NCBI GenBank assembly: GCA_938049385.1 | Contig: CALIBQ010000007.1 | Span: 50,596-114,595, forward strand | Direction: 5' to 3' | DNA from: an uncultured Anaerolineae bacterium | GTDB taxonomy: Bacteria > Chloroflexota > Anaerolineae > JACIWP01 | DNA length: 64,000 bases | In this document: positions 6,156 to 13,386 of the stretch, piece by piece | How positions within the stretch are numbered: position 1 is the first letter of the stretch | Layout of the letters: each line of letters begins with the position of its first letter | The notes under the pieces: model-generated | What the model was told of the DNA's origin: nothing | The model's database searches: none | The model's input: the letters and a program-made list of their open reading frames with translations, nothing else | Program-made: the position numbers and the translations under genes

Positions 6156-8411
6156 TCAGTTCGTCACGGTGAGTGTGCAGTTCTGGTTCACGTAAATCCA
6201 GTAGCCGTAGCCCGGGCGCATTTCCTGCAGGGTGTTGGCCCAGGACGGGACGGACACGTCGTAGCTCTTCCAAGAGCTACTGCCGGCATCATACTCAAAG
6301 ACCTTGGTGTACTTGCCGGCGATGGACGTCAGCGCGCTGCTAACGGGCAAGGAGTTGGCGCGCGGGAAGCCCACCAGGTTGGCGCCGGTATACAGCGGGA
6401 TGTCGGTGCTGGAAGCCAGGGTGCCGGTCACCGGCAGGGTCGCCGGCTGGTTCATGTAGATCCAGAAGCCCATGCTGGGGTCCAGGTTCTGCAGGGTGTT
6501 GGCCCAAGAGGGCACGCTGACGTCGTAGCTCTTCCACTCCTTGGCGGCGTTGTCGAAGGCGAAGACCTTGGTGTACTTGCCGGCGATGGGCGCCAGCACG
6601 TCCTGTACGGCGGTGCTGGCCGGCTGAACCGGGAACGAGACCAGGTTCGGCCCCGACTGCAAGGCCACCGTATGCACCACCTGGCTAGAGGAGCGCTTGG
6701 CCAGCATCACCATGTGGATGTACTCGTTGCCATCGCCGTTGCAGTTGATGCGGAAATCGCTCAGGCCCAGTAAGCCGTTGGCCATGCGGGCGTCGTCAAT
6801 GTAAAAGGTGTGCTTCTTCCAGGTGTTGGTGTTGGTCTTGGTGACCGTGCCGGCGGACTTCATGACGCCGCCCGGCCCGTCGTACTCCAGGGACCAGGTG
6901 TCGGTGCCGCGGTCGAAATACGTAACCGTGATCGAGACGGCGTTGGTCCCGCCGTACAGATAGTTGTCATCCACCTTGAACCACATGTATGGGTTGCCGG
7001 AGGCCTGGTCCGTGCGGCGGGTGATCCAGCCCTCTTTGGTGCCAGAAAGGAACGTCTGGTTGGTCTCCACCTGGGTATTCTGAATCTGATATGGGGCACT
7101 TCCATTAGGACGATACGTGGTCGCTTTGGTGCGGCCGCCGGGGATGCTGTCATCCTGGTAGAGGAAGAAGTTGTAATTCCCGTACTGCGGATAATACGTG
7201 TAGCCGGTCTCGCGCAGTGCTACCCAGATTTCCGGCGTGTTGTTGACGTTCTTCCCCAAATAGCGCTGGGCGAAGCGGAGCGATTCCTGCCGGACAGCGT
7301 TGCCATCCGTGAAGGTGTCTTGGTCCATGACCAGGTAATCGGACCGTTTGTCCAGGGCGTTCAGCACCGCCCAGTACTGCAAGATAGGGTCTGTCAGGTA
7401 GAATTGATAGGTCTCGAAGCCGATGGGCACAGTGGTCGAGTACGAGATGGCCGGGTCGTCGAGGAATGCCAGGTAGAAACTGCTGGCTGGGTCGTCGCGG
7501 CGGGTAGCCTTGTCGCGGTCGGGGATGAGGCCGTTGCCTTTGAAGCCGATGCCCTTGGGGCCGGCATATTGGGCAATGGTGCGGCGCTCCGAGTCATGCA
7601 GATGCACCGGGTAGTGCTGGATGACCAGCGGCTTGCTGGGGAACGCGGCCAGGTAGTAGTCGGAGATGTTCTTCATATACGTCTCCCACTGGTACTGCCC
7701 CAGACCATCCGCCTGGACGCAGGCTTCCAGCACATTGCCCGGATTATACTGCACGGGCTGGTTTTCCCCGTCCACGCCGGTGCTGACTTCGATAAACTCG
7801 ACGCGGGAGTCGTTGTTGTACCTGGCACCGAAGGCGTTGATAAGGGCACGATATTCCGATTGGAAGGTGGAGTAGTGATAGCGGGGGATTTTGAACTCCC
7901 GGCCGGCGGAATCAACGCAGGTGACGGTTGGGAGCCAGCCGGGGGCCACGTATCCCTTCACTGCCGGGTTATAACTGCTAGCGCCCACATAGGCGATGAT
8001 CTCCAGCGCCACTGGCTTGCCCAGCGCCGACTGGGCGGCGATCCAGTTATCTACCACGCTCCAGTCGTAGACATGATAGCTCTTCTCGATATCCTTCCAG
8101 TTGAAGCTCATATGGCCGCCAGTGAAGAGGCCGGGGTAATCTGCCGGGTTGATGTTGCGGAAATCATAAAACACGTAGACGCCCGGCCGGGTGACCTGGT
8201 TTTTCCAGGCGGCGCTCACGCCCGCCGGCTCTATCTCCTGCCCCTCCGTGCCCAGCGGGAGCAACCCGGGCAGGGGATTTTCCTCCGGGGCGGCCGGCGG
8301 AGTCGGGGGTTCATCGCCGCTCTGGATGCGCGGGCCGGCGAAAACCGTCGCGCCAATGACCAGAAACACACTGAGCACAATGACCAGTGGGACAAGCAAC
8401 CTTCGTCTCAT
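6156..8411 (-). CDS. Secreted TIM-barrel glycosidase-like protein with C-terminal duplicated module
   Basis: A 751-aa exported protein: signal peptide 1-26, TIM-barrel glycosidase-like region about 70-430 (GARYNNDSRV, GENQPV, NKPL-like SKPLVIQHYP, PDRDK, PIGFETYQFYL, RETGYTYYPQYGNY), a beta-sandwich about 450-570, and two tandem ~88-aa repeats (about 580-751), each with a NLV(S/G)FP start, GKYTKVF, WKSYDVSVPSWANTLQ and WIY(M/V)NQ. The C-terminal module replaces the DNRLRE/SdrD arrangement and the LPLL tail of its paralogue at 1383-4262, so the family shares the catalytic-type domain but swaps its surface modules. A strong GGAGGTGA ribosome site lies at 8421-8428. Activity unassigned. Confidence 0.85.
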   Translation of the reverse strand: MRRRLLVPLVIVLSVFLVIGATVFAGPRIQSGDEPPTPPAAPEENPLPGLLPLGTEGQEIEPAGVSAAWKNQVTRPGVYVFYDFRNINPADYPGLFTGGHMSFNWKDIEKSYHVYDWSVVDNWIAAQSALGKPVALEIIAYVGASSYNPAVKGYVAPGWLPTVTCVDSAGREFKIPRYHYSTFQSEYRALINAFGARYNNDSRVEFIEVSTGVDGENQPVQYNPGNVLEACVQADGLGQYQWETYMKNISDYYLAAFPSKPLVIQHYPVHLHDSERRTIAQYAGPKGIGFKGNGLIPDRDKATRRDDPASSFYLAFLDDPAISYSTTVPIGFETYQFYLTDPILQYWAVLNALDKRSDYLVMDQDTFTDGNAVRQESLRFAQRYLGKNVNNTPEIWVALRETGYTYYPQYGNYNFFLYQDDSIPGGRTKATTYRPNGSAPYQIQNTQVETNQTFLSGTKEGWITRRTDQASGNPYMWFKVDDNYLYGGTNAVSITVTYFDRGTDTWSLEYDGPGGVMKSAGTVTKTNTNTWKKHTFYIDDARMANGLLGLSDFRINCNGDGNEYIHMVMLAKRSSSQVVHTVALQSGPNLVSFPVQPASTAVQDVLAPIAGKYTKVFAFDNAAKEWKSYDVSVPSWANTLQNLDPSMGFWIYMNQPATLPVTGTLASSTDIPLYTGANLVGFPRANSLPVSSALTSIAGKYTKVFEYDAGSSSWKSYDVSVPSWANTLQEMRPGYGYWIYVNQNCTLTVTN
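6180..6345 (-). repeat. Internal direct repeat, unit 2 of C-terminal module
   Basis: Matches 6444-6609 at an offset of 264 bp (88 codons). Long identical stretches code KSYDVSVPSWANTLQ and AGKYTKVF. It forms the C-terminal tandem module of the 751-aa protein. Confidence 0.75.
6444..6609 (-). repeat. Internal direct repeat, unit 1 of C-terminal module
   Basis: Partner of the repeat at 6180-6345; same codons in most of the conserved stretch, suggesting a fairly recent duplication or ongoing homogenisation. Confidence 0.75.
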
Positions 8412-8443
8412 TTTCCTTTGTCACCTCCGCAACGCACAATGGC

Positions 8444-8476
8444 TTTATATGTAACACAGGGGGCGGAGACTCACAA
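8444..8476 (-). promoter_or_regulatory. Candidate promoter of the secreted-protein block
   Basis: Minus-strand TTGTGA (8476-8471), 17 bases, then TACATATAAA (8453-8444) containing TACATA at the ideal spacing and an overlapping TATAAA. It precedes the ATG at 8411 by about 35 bases. The match is weaker than the promoter at 1209-1237. Confidence 0.4.
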
Positions 8477-8519
8477 ATCCAGTCCGAGCGAGCATCGGAA
8501 GGGTGAGCAACCGTTTCAT

Positions 8520-8610
8520 CACTTGGCGGCTGAAGCCACGGCAACAACTGCAAAGCCTGCCTGCGCAGGCCGACTTCCCACGCCGCAGCCGCAGTTTCAA
8601 CTGCCAGGTG
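8520..8610. repeat. Possible dispersed intergenic palindromic repeat
   Basis: Contains gcctgcctgcgcaggc and ttggcggctgaagccacgg, which resemble the G+C-rich palindromic intergenic repeats (cgcaggc / gcttcaagccgc types) found scattered in many bacterial genomes. There is only one copy here, so repeat status rests on resemblance alone. Confidence 0.3.
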
Positions 8611-8693
8611 AATTTTTCCCAACGGCCTCGGCCGGCGCAGGACGCCGGCATCGTGCCGACACATTCCGCCTGCATTTTCTCACGCCAATATAG

Positions 8694-8715
8694 ACGAGAA
8701 AACGGGGCGCCCGTT
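8694..8715 (-). terminator. Rho-independent terminator of the polysaccharide operon
   Basis: On the minus strand AACGGG-CGC-CCCGTT forms a perfect six-pair stem with a three-base loop (8715-8701), followed directly by TTCTC so that TTTT spans the 3' flank. It lies 45 bases after the stop codon at 8760, the expected place for the end of the long minus-strand operon. Confidence 0.55.
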
Positions 8716-8759
8716 ACGGATGCGTCCCGTCCTCTTCGGAGAAAAAGGCCGGCACGGCA

Positions 8760-9405
8760 TTACAGATGCACCACCTCATGCCGCAGGCCGGATTCCACCA
8801 GCTTCTGTGCCAGGAAGACCGCCCGCAGGCCCTCCTCCCCGCCGATGGCCGGCGGCTTGTCCTCGCGGATCGCCTCCACAAAGGACTCCAGTTCCGCCTT
8901 CAGCGGCTCCTTGCGCTTGATCTCGTACTTGATGGTGCGCCCCTCGCTCACCCCCATCAGCGCCACCGCGCTCTCCCAGTTGTCGCTGAAAAAGCTGTTC
9001 TCGTGCAGGTACAGCTCCTGGGTCAGGTAATTGACGCGGAACATGCCGCGCTCGCCGATGACCGACAGCTCGCGAATCTTAGTGGGGGTCAGCCAGTTGA
9101 TGTCCAGCACGCCCACCACGCCGTTGTCCAGTTTGACCACACCGGACAGCAGGTCCTCGTGCTGGGTGTGGATTTCCCGCTCCGTCTCGGCGTAGAGGCT
9201 GACCACATGGGCATTGGCCAGGTATTCCATGATATTCAGCTCGTGGGTCGCCAGGTCAAAGACCACGCCGACATCTTCTACTCGCGGCGGGAAGGGGCCG
9301 ACGCGGCGGGCATGGAGCTGGAACATGCGGCCCAGCCGGCCGGCATCCAGCTCCACCTTCAACTGCAGGATGGCCGGGTTAAAGCGCTCGATGTGGCCGA
9401 CGCCC
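8760..9405 (-). CDS. 3' part of frameshifted Gfo/Idh/MocA sugar-nucleotide dehydrogenase
   Basis: Codes the substrate-binding (C-terminal) domain of the dehydrogenase that starts at 9762. It resumes at GVGHIERFNPA, a motif typical of UDP-GlcNAc 3-dehydrogenase (WbpB/WlbA)-type enzymes, and runs through FDLATHELNIMEYL and GGEEGLRAVFLAQKLVESG to the stop. It is one base out of frame with the N-terminal part; the extra base is in the CCC run at 9403-9405. The nearest in-frame ATG (9461) lies inside the N-terminal domain and is not a genuine start. Confidence 0.8.
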
Positions 9406-9762
9406 AAGCTTGACGCCGGCGGTGCGCGCCGCGTCAATGATGGCCTGGGCATCTTCCACACTGCCGGCCAGCGGCTTCTCTACGAACAGGTGCACGCCGC
9501 GCGCCGCCGCCTCCTCCGCTACCTCGCGGTGCAGTCGCGTCGGCACCGCGATGGTCACCAGGTCCAGCGGCTCCATGTCCAGCATGGCGCGGTAGTCGGC
9601 GTAGGCGCGCACGCCGTAGATATTGGCCACCCGCACCGCGGCGGCCTGGTCCACATCCGCCACGGCGATCAACTGCACATCTTCCATTTCCGCATAGACG
9701 CGGGCATGGTTGCGTCCCATGCTCCCGACACCTATCACCGCGGCCCGCAGTAATTTGCTCAT
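9379..9762 (-). CDS. 5' part of frameshifted Gfo/Idh/MocA sugar-nucleotide dehydrogenase
   Basis: NAD-binding domain of a Gfo/Idh/MocA oxidoreductase: Rossmann motif GVGSMGRNHAR at residues 10-20 and the EKP signature (FVEKPLAGS). Together with 8760-9405 it would give a ~333-aa enzyme, normal for the family. With the adjacent aminotransferase and acetyltransferase it matches the WbpB-WbpE-WbpD route to a 2,3-diacetamido sugar nucleotide, where this enzyme oxidises C3. As sequenced, a single extra G in the sense strand (CTTGGGCGT) ends the frame in KLGRRPHRAL. It overlaps the aminotransferase stop by 4 bp. A sequencing error and a real loss of function are both possible. Confidence 0.8.
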   Translation of the reverse strand: MSKLLRAAVIGVGSMGRNHARVYAEMEDVQLIAVADVDQAAAVRVANIYGVRAYADYRAMLDMEPLDLVTIAVPTRLHREVAEEAAARGVHLFVEKPLAGSVEDAQAIIDAARTAGVKLGRRPHRAL

Positions 9763-10829
9763 AGGATTTCGTTCACCGCCTCCACGATTTGAGAGAGTTC
9801 CTGGGGCGTCAGGGCCGGATGCACCGGCAGGGAAAGCACTTCCCGGCAGGCCTGTTCCGTTGCCGGCAGTATAGCACGATATCCCAATTCGCGGTAATAC
9901 GGCTGTTGGTGCACCGCCAGCGGGTAATAGACCCGGCTGGCAATGCCGCGCGCCGCCAGGCCGGCGGCCAGCTCGTCGCGCCGGCCGTCCGGCACCCGCA
10001 CGGTGTACTGATGAAAGACGTGTCGGTAGCCGGCCGGCACATAGGGGACGATCACCCCGCGCAGGTGGGCGCTCAGGTACGCCGCGTTGGCGATGCGGCG
10101 GGCGTTGAAATCGGCCAGCCGGCGCAACTGCACCAACCCGATGGCCGCCTGGATGTCGGTCATGCGGAAATTATACCCCTCTGCCTCGTGCAGGTACTGC
10201 TCGCTCATGCCGTGGTTGCGGATGAGCCGACAGCGCTGAGCGATATCATCGTCGTTCGTGGTAATCATACCCCCTTCGGCGGTGGTCATGTTCTTGGAAG
10301 GGTAAAAGGAGAAACAGCCGGTGCCGAAACTGCCGGCCATGCGCTCGCCGACAGCCGCGCCGTGTGCCTGGCAGGCGTCCTCGATGACCACCAGGCTATG
10401 GCGCGCGGCGATGTCCATGATAGCCGGCATGTCCGCCATCAAGCCGTACAAATGCACCGGCAGGATGGCGCGCGTGCGCGGCGTGATCGCATCTTCCACC
10501 TGGTTCGGGTCCACGGTGAAGGTGCGCGGGTCAATGTCCACGAAGACTGGCCGCGCCCCCACGAAGCGGATGGCGTTGGCGCTGGCGATAAAGGTGAAGG
10601 CGGTGGTGATGACCTCGTCGCCGGCGCCGATGCCGTGCGCCATCAGCGCCGTCTGTAGGGCGGTCGTCCCCGAAGACGTGGCGATGGCATGGCGCACGCC
10701 GCAGAATTCCGCGAAGGCCTGCTCGAACTCCTGCACGCGCCGGCCTTGCACCAGCATGCCGGAATCCAGCACCTCCAGCACGGCCTGACGCTCCTCTTCC
10801 CCCAACAGCGGTTTCGAAATCGGGATCAT
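9759..10829 (-). CDS. DegT/DnrJ/EryC1/StrS sugar aminotransferase (WbpE-like)
   Basis: A 356-aa PLP-dependent aminotransferase. Seen: SSGTTALQTAL near residue 52 (phosphate-binding), VIEDACQAHGA (Asp pairing with the PLP ring nitrogen), and FYPSKNMTTAEGG with the Schiff-base lysine at about 181. Full family length. Lying between the WbpB-like dehydrogenase and the WbpD-like acetyltransferase, it probably aminates C3 of a 3-keto sugar nucleotide to give a 3-amino sugar. It overlaps the dehydrogenase start by 4 bp (ATGA). The substrate is inferred from context; other keto-sugars are possible. Confidence 0.9.
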   Translation of the reverse strand: MIPISKPLLGEEERQAVLEVLDSGMLVQGRRVQEFEQAFAEFCGVRHAIATSSGTTALQTALMAHGIGAGDEVITTAFTFIASANAIRFVGARPVFVDIDPRTFTVDPNQVEDAITPRTRAILPVHLYGLMADMPAIMDIAARHSLVVIEDACQAHGAAVGERMAGSFGTGCFSFYPSKNMTTAEGGMITTNDDDIAQRCRLIRNHGMSEQYLHEAEGYNFRMTDIQAAIGLVQLRRLADFNARRIANAAYLSAHLRGVIVPYVPAGYRHVFHQYTVRVPDGRRDELAAGLAARGIASRVYYPLAVHQQPYYRELGYRAILPATEQACREVLSLPVHPALTPQELSQIVEAVNEIL

Positions 10830-10853
10830 TCCCTGGCTCCATAGGGTGAGATA

Positions 10854-11450
10854 TTAGCGGCGGAAATCCACAAACCGAGGCCCCTGGGGCGTAGGGCGGT
10901 AGTGACGGTGGCACTCGCGGCAGGTCCAGCCGTCGGCATCCGGGAACAGCGGCCGGCCGCAGATGCAGGCGAAATCCCACTGCCGCGCCGGGTTGCCCAG
11001 CACAATAGCGTGGTCCAGCACGTCGCGCGTCACCACCGCGCCGGCGCCTACTATGGCAAAGCGGCCGATGGTCACGCCCGGCAGGATGACCGCGCCGGCG
11101 CCGATGGATGCGCCTTCCTTGACCAGCGTCGGCGTGACCACCCAATCATCCGCACCTTTCAGTGCGCCCTCCGGCGTGATGGCACGAGGATAGCGGTCAT
11201 TGGTGAAGACCACATGCGGCCCGATGAACACCCCGTCCTCGATGGTCACGCCGTAGTAAATGGATGCGTAGTTCTGGATCTTCACCCGGTTGCCGATGTA
11301 AACGTGATGGTCCACATAGACGCCCTTGCCCAGGATGCACTGCTCCCCGATGCGGGCGCCCTCCCGCACCTGGACGTGGTGCCATATTTGGGTTCCTTCG
11401 CCGATGATAGCATCCGGGGAAACGTCTGCGGTGGGGTGGATTCGAATCAT
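10854..11450 (-). CDS. Hexapeptide-repeat sugar N-acetyltransferase with C-terminal zinc-ribbon-like tail
   Basis: A 198-aa left-handed beta-helix acyltransferase: repeated isoleucine-led hexapeptides from residue 10 to 150 and a [11 protein letters not shown]-cap, as in WbpD-type enzymes that acetylate the 3-amino group of UDP-linked sugars. After the helix (GNPARQWDF) a short domain carries Cys162, Cys164, Cys177 and Cys180, a CxC...CxxC arrangement that looks like a small metal-binding ribbon. Related hexapeptide enzymes in other bacteria carry similar tails. It lies between the aminotransferase and the Alg13-like gene (4-bp overlap at 11447-11450). Confidence 0.85.
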   Translation of the reverse strand: MIRIHPTADVSPDAIIGEGTQIWHHVQVREGARIGEQCILGKGVYVDHHVYIGNRVKIQNYASIYYGVTIEDGVFIGPHVVFTNDRYPRAITPEGALKGADDWVVTPTLVKEGASIGAGAVILPGVTIGRFAIVGAGAVVTRDVLDHAIVLGNPARQWDFACICGRPLFPDADGWTCRECHRHYRPTPQGPRFVDFRR

Positions 11451-11944
11451 GCCCTCTCCTCCTTTCGCGGGCTGGCCGGCCGCCGGCGCCGGCGCATATG
11501 TTCCTGGATAATGCGCGGGATATCGCAGGGTGGACAGGTATAGGGTACGGGGGTGAACTGCAGGGCCATCTCAATATACTCCTCCAGCCGGCGCAAATCC
11601 CGACACCACAGCAGATGGCCGGCTTCCGCCAGGGTGCTCAGCAGGTCCTCCTGATGATGGTCATAGCGGTCCGGGTTGGCGACGGCCAGGAGCCGCCGGC
11701 CGCGTCCGATGACCTCCACCGCCGTCCCCAGCCCGCCGTGGGCGATGACCAGCTCGGCGCGCTCGTAATACGGGTCGAGCGCCGGCGCGAAGCGGAAATA
11801 GGCCGCATGCCGGGGGATATAGCGTCCTTCCCCGATCTGCATCTCCACCGTATAGCCTGCCAGCCGGCCGCCGGGCGCGCAGAGCTGGTCCACCGCTTCC
11901 ACCAGCGCATCAAAGTCTGTACTGCCCACGGTCACGAAAATCAT
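11447..11944 (-). CDS. Alg13/PssE-type glycosyltransferase catalytic subunit
   Basis: A 165-aa GT28 C-terminal-domain protein: MIFVTVGS start and an IAHGGLGTAVEVI nucleotide-sugar-binding loop, as in Alg13, PssE and EpsF-type subunits. These carry the donor (UDP-sugar) half of a two-chain GT-B enzyme. The gene just upstream codes the membrane-binding Alg14/PssD partner, one base away (11944/11946), which supports a heterodimer acting at the cytoplasmic face on a polyprenyl-diphosphate sugar. Donor unknown (UDP-GlcNAc and UDP-GlcA are the known donors in the family). Confidence 0.85.
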   Translation of the reverse strand: MIFVTVGSTDFDALVEAVDQLCAPGGRLAGYTVEMQIGEGRYIPRHAAYFRFAPALDPYYERAELVIAHGGLGTAVEVIGRGRRLLAVANPDRYDHHQEDLLSTLAEAGHLLWCRDLRRLEEYIEMALQFTPVPYTCPPCDIPRIIQEHMRRRRRPASPRKEERA

Positions 11945-11945
11945 C

Positions 11946-12443
11946 TCAACACAGCCTTCCCGCGTAGATGGCCCAGGGACAGCGCTCCTGCAGTTGCGGC
12001 CACTGGACGAAGAAAAGCGTTGCCAGGTAGCACATCAGCTTCCCCGTGAGGGAAAGCTGGTGGACCCGCGAGCCGGTCTCGATGAAGATGACCTCCTTGC
12101 CCAGCAGTCTGGCCCAGAGGGCAAAGGGGACCGCCAGCGCCGGCCCGCTGGTCAACAGCGCGTCCGGCCGGAAATCGAGCATTACCCACAGGGCCTCAAA
12201 AGTGGTCCGCAACAGCTTCAGGCCGGCGCGCCAGGCCGGGTCATCCTTCCCCCGCGGCCGCGTCACGCGATAGAGCGGGCCGGTCAGGCGAATCTTGTGC
12301 TCCGAGAGCGGGTCCTGCCGCGTCACCACATAGCCGTAGGCGAACTCCGGCCCCAGCATATCCACCAGGATCAATATCTCCTTGGTATGCCCGCCCTCCC
12401 CTAAGAGGACCAGCATGCGCTGTGGGCGCTCCTCAGCGGCCAT
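11946..12443 (-). CDS. Alg14/PssD-type membrane-anchor subunit of glycosyltransferase
   Basis: A 165-aa acceptor-binding half of the split GT-B enzyme. Near the N-terminus is LLGEGGHTKEIL, the GGHT loop of Alg14/PssD; then LLTSGPALAVPFALWARLLG and FIETGSRVHQLSLTGK, both family hallmarks. The frame is open further upstream, but those residues are Arg/Trp-rich nonsense overlapping the previous gene, so the start is set at the ATG at 12443 (11-bp overlap); the ATG at 12416 is an alternative. It recruits the Alg13-like subunit coded directly downstream. Confidence 0.85.
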   Translation of the reverse strand: MAAEERPQRMLVLLGEGGHTKEILILVDMLGPEFAYGYVVTRQDPLSEHKIRLTGPLYRVTRPRGKDDPAWRAGLKLLRTTFEALWVMLDFRPDALLTSGPALAVPFALWARLLGKEVIFIETGSRVHQLSLTGKLMCYLATLFFVQWPQLQERCPWAIYAGRLC

Positions 12444-13386
12444 GGCGGTCCAGCACCTCCGCGTACACGGCATGCACGCGTTTCGCGACGGCGTCCAGGG
12501 AGAGATGCTCCACGCGCCGGCGGCCGTCGGTGCGCCGGCCGAACGCCAGCGCCATCGCCAGCTTCTCCGCGATGTCGTCCACATCCTGCCGGCATATATA
12601 ACACCCTTCCGTGTCTCCTATCACGTCAGCCACATCCCCCACATCGGTGGAGACAATGGGCAGGCCGCAGGCCATAGCCTCCTTAATCACCATCGGCGAG
12701 CCTTCATAATCGGAAGTCAGTATCAGGGCATCGCAGGCGTTCATGTACAGCGGGATGCGTTGATGGGGCTGGCCGGCGGCGATGACCAGCTCCACCGAGC
12801 CGGGCCAGCGCCGGCGCAGGGCCTCCACGCCGGCCTGTGCCAGGTCCAGGCGCTTCTCGGGGCGCGGCTCGCCGGCGAAGAGCACCAATTTCGTCCCCAA
12901 GGGCAGGCCAAGGGCACGCCGGGCCTCATCTTGCGGCATCGGCCGGAAGAGCGCCAGGTCAATGCCGCAGGGGATGACCGCCGGCCGGCCAGGCAGACGG
13001 CGCGCCATAGCCGGCGAGGTTACAATGGTCGCCTGTGCCAGCCGGGACGCCAGGCGCGACAGCGGCGCCGTCCAGCCGGCCAACACCTCGATGCCGTGAT
13101 GGGTCAGCACCACCGGCAGGCGCCACTGTGCGGCGGCGATCAGCCCGCAAAAGACATAGTGGGCGTGGATCAGGTCGTAGGAAGCGCCGGCCAGACGCCG
13201 GCGCAGGAGGAACGGCCCGCGCGCGTAGTTCCATTTGCTTTCCCGCGGGTTGATAAAGAGCACGTCCATGTCCAGGCCGCGCTGGCGCAAAGCCTCGACC
13301 TGATTCGCCACAAAGGTGCCAAAGGCCGGATATTGGGGCGTCGGGTACATATTGGTCAGGACCAACACCCGCAGGCGTCTGGTCAT
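12433..13386 (-). CDS. GT4 family glycosyltransferase
   Basis: A 317-aa GT-B glycosyltransferase. Seen: N-terminal NMYPTPQYPAFGTFV acceptor-side motif, HAHYVF, IPCGIDLALF inter-domain region, and EGSPMVIKEAMACG (the E-x7-E catalytic signature) at about 245-260. Somewhat shorter than the usual 350-400 residues. It would transfer a sugar from a nucleotide donor onto the growing lipid-linked repeat unit; the sugar cannot be told from sequence. It overlaps its downstream (Alg14) and upstream (kinase fusion) neighbours. Confidence 0.85.
   Translation of the reverse strand: MTRRLRVLVLTNMYPTPQYPAFGTFVANQVEALRQRGLDMDVLFINPRESKWNYARGPFLLRRRLAGASYDLIHAHYVFCGLIAAAQWRLPVVLTHHGIEVLAGWTAPLSRLASRLAQATIVTSPAMARRLPGRPAVIPCGIDLALFRPMPQDEARRALGLPLGTKLVLFAGEPRPEKRLDLAQAGVEALRRRWPGSVELVIAAGQPHQRIPLYMNACDALILTSDYEGSPMVIKEAMACGLPIVSTDVGDVADVIGDTEGCYICRQDVDDIAEKLAMALAFGRRTDGRRRVEHLSLDAVAKRVHAVYAEVLDRHGR

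Larger units (their letters stand above)
8412..8759. other. 348-bp intergenic region between secreted-protein block and polysaccharide operon
   Basis: The only gap longer than 300 bases. From right to left on the minus strand it holds the hairpin terminator of the polysaccharide operon (8694-8715), a GC-rich block with imperfect palindromes resembling a dispersed intergenic repeat (about 8520-8610), a candidate promoter (8444-8476) and the ribosome site GGAGGTGA of the 751-aa secreted protein (8421-8428). I see no credible small gene or RNA gene in it. Confidence 0.7.
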
